A stretch of 7,946 bases of DNA from NCBI GenBank assembly GCA_030452025.1, contig JAKDNC010000147.1:1-7946 (forward strand), in the 5' to 3' direction. This DNA comes from Nocardioides sp. (GTDB taxonomy: Bacteria; Actinomycetota; Actinomycetes; Propionibacteriales; Nocardioidaceae). Positions 1 through 5,229 of this stretch are shown piece by piece (the first letter of the stretch is position 1; the number at the start of each line of letters is the position of its first letter). A program made the position numbers and the translations under genes. Under the pieces are notes generated by a model. That model had not been told where the DNA came from, searched no databases, and worked only from the letters and a program-made list of their open reading frames with translations.

Positions 1-2
1 AG

Positions 3-629
3 TCGGGCGGCCGGACCGACGGTGAGGGTACGTCGGCGCGCGCCGAGGTCACCGCCACCGGCAAGCGACTGCTGGCCACTACGGTCCGGTCGGTCTCGAC
101 GGACCAACGCCCGACACCGTCGGTGGTCGTCGTCCAGGCGCTGCCGAAGGGCGATCGGGGGGAGCTCGCAGTCGAGGTCCTGACCGAGATCGGCGTCGAG
201 ACGATTGTGCCGTGGGCAGCGTCCCGATCGATCGCACAGTGGCGCGGCGAGCGCGCGGCCAAGTCCCATGCGAAGTGGTCGGCGACGGCTCGGGAGGCCG
301 CCAAGCAGTCGCGTCGGAGCTGGTTCCCGACCGTCTCGCCGCTTGCTTCGACCGGCGACGTGGCTGCGCTCCTGCGCGATGCCGACGTGGCCGTCGTCCT
401 GCACGAGGACGCCACGGTCCCCTTGTCCGCCGTACCGGTGCCCGCAGATGCGACGATTGTCGTGGTCGTGGGTCCCGAAGGTGGGATCAGCGCCGAGGAG
501 CTCGCCATCTTCGCCGAGGCGAGTGGCCTGCCGGTCCGCCTGGGTCGGGAGGTCCTGCGCACCTCGACCGCCGGGGTGGCTGCCGTGGCAGCGGTCCTGG
601 CCAACACACCACGTTGGTCCCGGAGCTGA
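3..629 (+). CDS. rsmE: 16S rRNA (uracil(1498)-N(3))-methyltransferase RsmE, 5'-truncated by window edge
   Basis: RsmE uses S-adenosylmethionine to methylate N3 of U1498 in 16S rRNA within the small ribosomal subunit. The reading frame is open from base 3 to the TGA at 627-629, giving 209 residues. The family is usually about 240-250 residues, so roughly the first 35, part of the N-terminal PUA-like domain, lie outside the window. The end of that domain is visible (a DGEGTSARAEVT stretch). It is followed by the family signature QALPKGDRGE near base 138, then TEIGVETIVPW, an RS-W pattern and AREAAKQSRR. The SPOUT knot is complete, with VGPEGGIS at about bases 468-491 and LGREVLRTSTAG at about 541-576, which form the cofactor-binding trefoil. 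A GTG at 123 opens a shorter frame but would delete conserved sequence, so it is not the start. Identification is firm; only the start is unknown. Confidence 0.95.
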   Translation, partial: SGGRTDGEGTSARAEVTATGKRLLATTVRSVSTDQRPTPSVVVVQALPKGDRGELAVEVLTEIGVETIVPWAASRSIAQWRGERAAKSHAKWSATAREAAKQSRRSWFPTVSPLASTGDVAALLRDADVAVVLHEDATVPLSAVPVPADATIVVVVGPEGGISAEELAIFAEASGLPVRLGREVLRTSTAGVAAVAAVLANTPRWSRS

Positions 630-631
630 CC

Positions 632-654
632 GGGATCCGACTCGGGACGATCCC
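632..654 (+). terminator. Weak hairpin after rsmE, possible terminator
   Basis: GGGATC at 632-637 and GATCCC at 649-654 can form a 6-bp stem with an 11-base loop, starting three bases after the rsmE stop. No T-tract follows. It could be a weak intrinsic terminator or chance pairing in GC-rich DNA. Confidence 0.2.
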
Positions 655-686
655 CGATGTTCCAACCATGAGTTCTCGGGAATGCT

Positions 687-691
687 GGAGG
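687..691 (+). promoter_or_regulatory. Ribosome binding site deciding the P450 start
   Basis: GGAGG lies here. The in-frame ATG at 693 is only one base downstream, too close for normal Shine-Dalgarno use. The in-frame ATG at 702 is ten bases downstream, a workable spacing. The site therefore favours the second ATG as the start. Confidence 0.6.
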
Positions 692-701
692 CATGACTCA
701 G

Positions 702-1979
702 ATGAAGCGACAGCTTCAGACACTGGTGCGCAAGGCCCTGCTGCGGGTGATGCCCACCCAGACCATCGACCTGTCCCGCCTGGACAAGGTCCCCGACAGC
801 CTTGGCTGGCCGCTCAGGCGTGACGGGTTCGACCCGGGTGCCCGGATCGCCGAGACGCGGGCCGAGAACCCGGTGCACCACCTCACGAACCTGCTCGGGA
901 TGAATGTCTTTCTCGTCACCGGGATCGAGGAGGGACGAACCGTCCTCCAGGAGCCCCGCGCCTACAGCACCGACATCCGGCCCTACGTCGGCGAGAGCGG
1001 CGCCGCGGACGGTGACATCGGTGGCCTCGGCTTCACCGACCCTCCCGACCACACCCGGCTGCGGAAGCTGATCACGCCCGAGTTCACGATGCGGCGCCTT
1101 GCCCGGATCCGGCCGACGGTGACCCGAATCGTGGAGGAGCAGCTCGACGAGATAGAACGGCTGGGTGCCTCAGGGGATCCGGTGGACCTGGTCCCGACCT
1201 TCGGGTTCCCGATCCCGTTCCTGGTGATCTGCGAGCTGCTCGGCCTGCCCGACCATGACCGCGAGATCTTTCGCAAGCTCGGCAGCGCCCGCTTCGACGT
1301 CACCGGCGGCGGGCCCGGGACCATCGGCGCCATCTCCGACTCCCGCGAATTCCTCAAGGACGCCACCCGCCGCCAGCGCAGCGAGCCCGGCCCCGGGCTG
1401 ATCGGCCAGATCATCCGTGAACACGGCGACGAGATCAGTGACTACGACCTGGCCGGCCTCGCCGACGGTGTCTTCAACGGTGGCATGGAGACCAGCGCGT
1501 CGATGCTCGCGATGGGCTCCGCGGTGCTGCTCGGCGACCCCAAGTCGTGGAAGCGGATCCGCACCGACGACGAGTCGGTCGACCCGATCGTAGAGGAGTT
1601 GCTGCGCTATCTCTCGGTCGTGCAGGTCGCGTTCCCGCGCTTCGCCAAGGAAGACGTGATGGTCGGCGACAAGCAGGTCCGCAAGGGCGACGTCGTCCTG
1701 GTCTCCCTGCCGGCGGTGAACCGCGACCCTGCCTTCGGCGATGCCCCGGACTCCTTCGATGGTGAGCGCGCCCCGAAGTCGCACCTTGCCTTCGGCCACG
1801 GCATCCACCGCTGTGTCGGTGCGGAGCTGGCCCGGATGGAGCTGCGGATGGCATTCCCGGCCCTGGTGCGCCGCTTCCCGGAGATGCAGCTCGCCTCCCA
1901 TGACCTCGGCTTCCGCGAGAGCTCAATCGTCTATGGCGTCGAGACGGTGCCTGTCCTCCCGGGGCCGGCGGTGCGCTGA
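702..1979 (+). CDS. Cytochrome P450
   Basis: This is a soluble heme-thiolate monooxygenase, complete at 425 residues from ATG 702 (428 from ATG 693), a normal bacterial class I length. Numbered from 702, it shows the helix C motif DPPDHTRLR (113-121), whose His and Arg usually contact heme propionates. The I-helix oxygen-activation motif is GGMETS (260-265), with Thr264 in place. The ExxR pair is Glu299/Arg302. The heme-binding loop FGHGIHRCVG carries the axial Cys371. Start 702 is preferred because GGAGG at 687-691 is ten bases upstream. No ferredoxin or ferredoxin reductase gene adjoins it, so electron donors must be encoded elsewhere. The substrate cannot be read from the sequence, and I cannot assign a CYP family. 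The gene lies 72 bases after rsmE and ends 20 bases from the convergent glycosylase-like gene. No clear promoter was found, so it may be read from the rsmE side or from a weak promoter. Confidence 0.95.
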   Translation: MKRQLQTLVRKALLRVMPTQTIDLSRLDKVPDSLGWPLRRDGFDPGARIAETRAENPVHHLTNLLGMNVFLVTGIEEGRTVLQEPRAYSTDIRPYVGESGAADGDIGGLGFTDPPDHTRLRKLITPEFTMRRLARIRPTVTRIVEEQLDEIERLGASGDPVDLVPTFGFPIPFLVICELLGLPDHDREIFRKLGSARFDVTGGGPGTIGAISDSREFLKDATRRQRSEPGPGLIGQIIREHGDEISDYDLAGLADGVFNGGMETSASMLAMGSAVLLGDPKSWKRIRTDDESVDPIVEELLRYLSVVQVAFPRFAKEDVMVGDKQVRKGDVVLVSLPAVNRDPAFGDAPDSFDGERAPKSHLAFGHGIHRCVGAELARMELRMAFPALVRRFPEMQLASHDLGFRESSIVYGVETVPVLPGPAVR

Positions 1980-1999
1980 CCCGTAGCCCCGAATCAGGA

Positions 2000-3043
2000 T
2001 CAGTCGGCCAGGAAGGCTTCGGTCCGGATGATCTCGTCGTCGAGCTGGCTGCGTTGGTCCCGGGTGAGGTCACGGAACAGGTCGATGCTGATCCGGTCGC
2101 CCTCGACACGCCAGAGGCCCTCGAGCATGCCGTCCACGAAGACCGTGTTGGCCACGCCGCCGTTGGGTCCGGCCCATCGTTTCCTGGCCGCGGGGGTGGT
2201 CACCCGGTCCCGGCCGGCGTGGGCAAGCCACACGTTGTCATAGGTCCCGAGCAGGCGGACCGGTGCCGGCTCGTCGCCGTCGTGGATCGGCGCGTCGGGT
2301 ACGTCGTACAACGTCCTGCCGGACTCATCGGTGTGAGTCACCAGGTCGTCCATCGCCTTGACCACGGCCGCGATGCCGGTCACGCCCGACCACGCGGTGA
2401 CGTCGGCGGCCCTCGCAGGCCCGAAGGCGCGCAGGAAGCGGCGCACGATCTCGGCAGGGTTTGGCTCGATGAACGGGCGTCCGAGCCACCGATCGACGTG
2501 CTGGTAGACCACGCCGCCGGACTGTCTCCAGCCACCGCGCGGAGGCAGCTGCGCCAGCGGCTGATTGATCCGGGCCAAGTTGGTCAGCGCCGTCGGAGGG
2601 GTGTCGGAGAAGCGCGCGGCGAGTCCGGCGCCGAGCTCCTTGCCGGTCAGTGGTCCCTCGGACAGGAGGTCACTGACCGAGGCGTTGAACTCGACGGTGT
2701 CGAGGTGCAGCGCCGGAGCGGAGCCCTGGCTGGACCCGCGTTCCCGTTCCTGCGCCGGTCGGGTCCACTGCCGCAGGGCCAGGGCGTCGTCCGCGGTGAG
2801 GAGGTGGATGGTCCCGCGCATCGTGAGCAGCCGGACCAGGGTGCGGTCCTCCAGCCCCCGGGTGACCGACCTCGGGTCGATCTCCTCCACCCGGGAGGCC
2901 AGCGACAGGAAAGGGGACAGGTTCTCCTGGGCCTGCAGCCCGATGAGGCGGGCCGCCAGCTCCTGCACGGAGCACTGGGTCCGGGCCAGCAGTTGTTGTC
3001 GGCCCAGCAGGGTCCGGTTGAGATCCCTCGGCCCCAACCTCAC
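2000..3043 (-). CDS. Winged-helix DNA-binding protein, AlkZ-like DNA glycosylase family (HTH_42)
   Basis: The 347-residue protein matches the HTH_42 winged-helix superfamily, whose studied members AlkZ and YcaQ are DNA glycosylases that remove bulky alkylated or interstrand-crosslinked bases. Seen: GLQAQE with Gln37 and Gln39, matching the catalytic Q-x-Q of AlkZ in spacing and, from memory, numbering (YcaQ has Q-x-D); the conserved strand MRGTIHLLTADD (75-86); FLRAFGPARAADVTAWSG (203-220), a typical winged-helix segment; LLGTYDNVWLAHAGRDRV (264-281); and VFVDGMLEGLWRV (301-313). The length is normal and the frame intact. The start is GTG at 3043-3041, overlapping the upstream stop as GTGA. 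No Shine-Dalgarno lies before it, so translation probably depends on coupling to the upstream gene. It is the last gene of the sigma operon. Base-excision activity is inferred from the motif; many family members are only annotated as winged-helix domain proteins. Confidence 0.85.
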   Translation of the reverse strand: MRLGPRDLNRTLLGRQQLLARTQCSVQELAARLIGLQAQENLSPFLSLASRVEEIDPRSVTRGLEDRTLVRLLTMRGTIHLLTADDALALRQWTRPAQERERGSSQGSAPALHLDTVEFNASVSDLLSEGPLTGKELGAGLAARFSDTPPTALTNLARINQPLAQLPPRGGWRQSGGVVYQHVDRWLGRPFIEPNPAEIVRRFLRAFGPARAADVTAWSGVTGIAAVVKAMDDLVTHTDESGRTLYDVPDAPIHDGDEPAPVRLLGTYDNVWLAHAGRDRVTTPAARKRWAGPNGGVANTVFVDGMLEGLWRVEGDRISIDLFRDLTRDQRSQLDDEIIRTEAFLAD

Positions 3044-4131
3044 TTGACCGTGATGGTCTTCGTGTCGAGGTGTGGGCCACCGCCCTCGCCACCGCTCGGG
3101 TCGTCGTTCTGGGCGCGGAAGGTGTACTCACCCGGCTCGAGACCCGAGACGTTGACCTGGGCCTTCCAGGCGAACAGCTTGTTCTGTCCCCAGCCGGCCG
3201 CGGTGGTGAAGCCGTCCTTGACGACCTTGTCGCCTTGGAGGATCTGCCACTGGACCGTCGCCTCGAAGCTGTTGTTGGCGCCGGTCGCGGTGAACTTGCC
3301 CGAGACGGTGGAGCCCTCAGCAGGTGCGGTGATGCTCATCATCGACAGCGTCCTGAGCACTGGCTTGTTCCCGACCGGCTCGGCCGTGGGGACGCCGTAC
3401 ACTTGGTCGATCGGGTTCCCGTCGACCTCGAACTGCACGGGCAGGCGTTTCTGGGCGACGGCCTGAGCCGTGTAGACGACCTGCTGGACGGCGAGTCCGG
3501 CATCCTGCTTCGACATGCCTGAGGGGCGGGTGCTCACCGAGTCGGACGCGAGGCCGACCCGGATGACGTCGCCGTCGACCTCGGCGCTCTTGATCGCCGG
3601 GTCGCCCTGTGGCCAGGCGGAGCGGTAGTCGGGGTCGAGCGGCTGGCCGGCGGTCGCCTCGCTGAGTGCGGCCAACAGTTCGTCGGAGGCGCTGGAGGGG
3701 CGGAACTCGCGGTAGAGCCGCGGACCCTGCGGGGTGTCGCCGACGTAGTAGGCCGGCAGCGCGCCCGACTCCGGAGCGACGGGGGTCTCGGTGGCTGTCG
3801 GGTCCTCGGTGGATGGCTCCCCGCCCTCTTGGCTGGGGTCGGCGCTGGACGGGTCCTGCGTGGGCGCCTGGCTCTCGCCGGAGCTGGCCGCCGGTGTGGG
3901 CTCCTCGTCGTCCCCGCCGAGCTGGCCCCCGGCGAACGCGATGGCAGTGATGATGGCTGCGGTGGCGATGATGGCGCCACCGGCGCCGAGGATCCAGGGC
4001 TTGCGGGAAGTCATCTGGGTCACCTTCGTTCGATTGCGGATGGATGCGAGACGGTCCTGCGGCTCGACGTTCTCGACTGCGTCCGAGAGCAGTTCGTGGA
4101 GCCGGGGATCCTCGGGGTGGGGACCGGTCAT
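3040..4131 (-). CDS. Membrane-anchored GerMN-Gmad2 domain protein, putative anti-sigma/envelope sensor
   Basis: This 363-residue protein has a clear layout. Residues 1-43 are a charged cytosolic segment (LHELLSDAVE... then IRNRTK). Residues 46-67 are one membrane span after Arg43-Lys44. Residues 72-124 are a Pro/Thr/Ser/Glu-rich disordered linker. Residues 125-245 resemble a GerMN domain (PAYYVGDTPQGPRLYREF start). Residues 262-362 resemble the Gmad2 immunoglobulin-like domain (ITAPAEGSTVSGKFTATG start, LEPGEYTFRA near the end). There is no cysteine, so it is neither a lipoprotein nor a zinc-type anti-sigma factor. GerMN domains occur in spore germination proteins and in actinobacterial LpqB. 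The ATG at 4131 overlaps the sigma factor stop (ATGA) and has a strong GGAGGA site. An N-in single-span protein directly downstream of a sigma gene suggests an anti-sigma or sensor role; this is inference. Domain assignment is from recalled family patterns. Confidence 0.85.
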   Translation of the reverse strand: MTGPHPEDPRLHELLSDAVENVEPQDRLASIRNRTKVTQMTSRKPWILGAGGAIIATAAIITAIAFAGGQLGGDDEEPTPAASSGESQAPTQDPSSADPSQEGGEPSTEDPTATETPVAPESGALPAYYVGDTPQGPRLYREFRPSSASDELLAALSEATAGQPLDPDYRSAWPQGDPAIKSAEVDGDVIRVGLASDSVSTRPSGMSKQDAGLAVQQVVYTAQAVAQKRLPVQFEVDGNPIDQVYGVPTAEPVGNKPVLRTLSMMSITAPAEGSTVSGKFTATGANNSFEATVQWQILQGDKVVKDGFTTAAGWGQNKLFAWKAQVNVSGLEPGEYTFRAQNDDPSGGEGGGPHLDTKTITVK

Positions 4132-4703
4132 GGTGATTCCTCCAGGAACTCGCCCAGATGTTTGCGCAGGGCTTCGGCACCACGCGACGCGTGGCTCTTG
4201 ACGGCGCCCCGGCTGATGCCGAGGGCTTCGGCGATCTGTGCTTCGGACAGCTCGCTGTAGTAGCGCAGCGCGAGCACCTCCCGCTGCCGGCGGGGGAGCG
4301 CTGCGAGCGCGTCGAGTACGGCGCTGCGCCGGGCCTGGTCCAGCACGGCGGCGTCGGCCGGTGGCGCGGTGCGCTCACCCAGACCGCGCTCGCGGGCGAC
4401 GTGGCGGTCCACGACACCGCGGTGTCGGATCACCGAGCGGGAGCGGTTCACCACGGCCTGGCGGAGGTAGGCGAGGCCCTTCTCCGGGTCGCGCAGCTTG
4501 CGCCAGCGCTCATGCATGGCCACGAAGGCGTCTTGGACGACTTCCTCCGCCGTGCCGACATCGCGGACGAGCAACACCGAGAGCCGGACCAGCGAGCGCC
4601 AGTGGGCGGCGTAGAGCTGCTCGAGAGCGTCGTCGGCGTCCCACGTCTGACTGCGCGCGGTCACCGCGCGGGCCGGAATCGTCGAGATCGCATGGTTGCT
4701 CAC
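4128..4703 (-). CDS. SigE-family RNA polymerase sigma factor (ECF-type)
   Basis: The 191-residue protein has the two-domain plan of ECF sigma factors. Region 2 spans about residues 26-92 (LEQLYAAHWRSLVRLSVLLV, then AEEVVQDAFVAMHERW), which binds core polymerase and the -10 element. Region 4 spans about 126-180, with ALPRRQREVLALRYYSELSE and the helix-turn-helix AQIAEALGISRGAVKSHASR that reads the -35. The style fits the actinobacterial sigma-E family (TIGR02983, from memory). No C-terminal SnoaL-like extension is present. The start is GTG at 4703; it lacks a convincing Shine-Dalgarno, and GTG at 4664 (residue 14) is an alternative that keeps all of region 2. The stop overlaps the next gene's ATG (ATGA). 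It is divergent from the HIT gene across 116 bases, and no clear autoregulatory promoter was recognised there. It is probably the first gene of a three-gene operon and may be controlled by its membrane neighbour. Confidence 0.93.
   Translation of the reverse strand: MSNHAISTIPARAVTARSQTWDADDALEQLYAAHWRSLVRLSVLLVRDVGTAEEVVQDAFVAMHERWRKLRDPEKGLAYLRQAVVNRSRSVIRHRGVVDRHVARERGLGERTAPPADAAVLDQARRSAVLDALAALPRRQREVLALRYYSELSEAQIAEALGISRGAVKSHASRGAEALRKHLGEFLEESP
4138..4143 (-). promoter_or_regulatory. Strong ribosome binding site for the GerMN-Gmad2 gene
   Basis: On the minus strand GGAGGA lies six bases before the ATG at 4131, inside the last codons of the sigma gene. It supports ATG 4131 as the true start and suggests the membrane protein can also be initiated independently, perhaps in excess over the sigma factor. 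Confidence 0.75.
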
Positions 4704-4771
4704 GGTAGTGGCACGCGCGAGCAGCGACGTTGGTTTACCTGCCCGGCACGCCGTGTCGGGGCCGAACTCGC

Positions 4772-4782
4772 CCAGAATCTGG
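4772..4782. repeat. 11-base inverted repeat in the divergent sigma/HIT intergenic region
   Basis: CCAGA-A-TCTGG is a perfect palindrome with 5-base arms around one base. It abuts the candidate HIT -35 element and lies in the only shared upstream region of the sigma operon and the HIT gene. It could be a regulator site, but arms this short also arise by chance. Confidence 0.3.
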
Positions 4783-4813
4783 CTGACCGGCGCTCTGGCG
4801 AGCTGGTTATGCT
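4783..4813 (+). promoter_or_regulatory. Candidate leaderless promoter of the HIT gene
   Basis: A -10 match TATGCT (TANNNT) lies at 4808-4813, and a weak -35 CTGACC lies at 4783-4788 with a 19-base spacer (18 if TGACCG is taken). The ATG of the HIT gene begins at 4820, seven bases after the -10 element, exactly where transcription would start. No Shine-Dalgarno precedes the ATG. Together these features indicate a leaderless mRNA, a common arrangement in actinobacteria. Confidence 0.6.
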
Positions 4814-4819
4814 CGATCC

Positions 4820-5179
4820 ATGACGACGCCAGCTCCGAAGGACGACTGCATCTTCTGCAAGATCGTGGCCGGCGAGCTGCCGGCCGAGATCATCCACGCG
4901 ACCGAGCTCTGCGTTGCGTTCCGCGACCTCGAGCCCCAGGCGCCGACCCATGTCCTGGTGATCCCGCGCAGCCACTACGAGAACGCCGCCGAGCTCAGCC
5001 ACTGGGAGCCGGCGGCCCTCACCGACCTGATCGCCACCGCCCAGGCGGTCGCGGAGACCGAGGAGCTCGGCGAGGGGTATCGGATGGTCTTCAACACCGG
5101 TGCCGCCGCCCAGCAGAGCGTCTTCCACGCCCACCTGCACGTTCTCGGCGGGCGAACGATGACCTGGCCCCCGGGGTGA
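4820..5179 (+). CDS. HIT-family (histidine triad) nucleotide hydrolase/transferase
   Basis: This is a small cytosolic protein of 119 residues, the usual size for Hint-type HIT proteins. These hydrolyse nucleoside phosphoramidates and related adenylated compounds. It begins with DDCIFCKIVAGELPAEII (8-25). Cys10 and Cys13 resemble the zinc pair found in many bacterial HIT proteins, possibly completed by His52. The mid-region APTHVLVIPRSHYEN (41-55) is the typical core. The catalytic triad is HAHLHVL (103-109), with His107 the expected nucleophile position. The product is complete, ending GGRTMTWPPG. The start at 4820 is set by conservation and by the -10 element at 4808-4813, which would place the transcript start on the ATG itself. 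It is the first gene of the housekeeping block and is followed after 50 bases by phoH. The physiological substrate is unknown for most bacterial members. Confidence 0.95.
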   Translation: MTTPAPKDDCIFCKIVAGELPAEIIHATELCVAFRDLEPQAPTHVLVIPRSHYENAAELSHWEPAALTDLIATAQAVAETEELGEGYRMVFNTGAAAQQSVFHAHLHVLGGRTMTWPPG

Positions 5180-5190
5180 GCGAAACTCGG

Positions 5191-5220
5191 TGTGACCCGG
5201 GCCCGGGCTCGCCGTAGCAT
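5191..5220 (+). promoter_or_regulatory. Candidate promoter of phoH with embedded CCCGGGCCCGGG palindrome
   Basis: TGTGAC at 5191-5196 and TAGCAT (TANNNT) at 5215-5220 are separated by 18 bases. The phoH ATG at 5230 is nine bases beyond the -10, so the leader would be only a few bases or none. The spacer contains the perfect 12-base palindrome CCCGGGCCCGGG (5196-5207), which could be a regulator site or simply GC-rich sequence. The site lies in the 50-base gap after the HIT stop. Confidence 0.5.
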
Positions 5221-5229
5221 GGATGCACG

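Noticed and set aside
123..629. rsmE starting at GTG 123
   Set aside because: The frame is open upstream to base 3 and encodes conserved RsmE sequence, so the gene is cut by the window edge rather than starting here.
1170..1901. A 243-codon minus-strand open frame inside the P450 gene
   Set aside because: It is fully contained in a P450 with all motifs intact, and it shows no family features.
1980..1999. Possible bidirectional terminator between the convergent P450 and glycosylase-like genes
   Set aside because: The 20-base gap shows no convincing inverted repeat or T-tract.
2054..3466. A 470-codon open frame on the + strand, the longest closed frame in the window
   Set aside because: It lies opposite the glycosylase-like gene and part of the GerMN-Gmad2 gene, both with clear family motifs. 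Its translation is rich in Arg, Gly, Gln and Pro with no recognisable domain, typical of an antisense shadow in GC-rich DNA.
3739..3918. Repeat-like Pro/Ser/Thr/Glu-rich stretch in the GerMN-Gmad2 gene
   Set aside because: It has no regular repeat unit at the DNA or protein level and is better read as a disordered linker after the membrane span.
3317..4417. A 366-codon minus-strand frame overlapping the sigma and GerMN-Gmad2 genes
   Set aside because: It is an Arg/Pro/His-rich shadow in another frame on the same strand. The two real genes have conserved domains and coupled start/stop overlaps.
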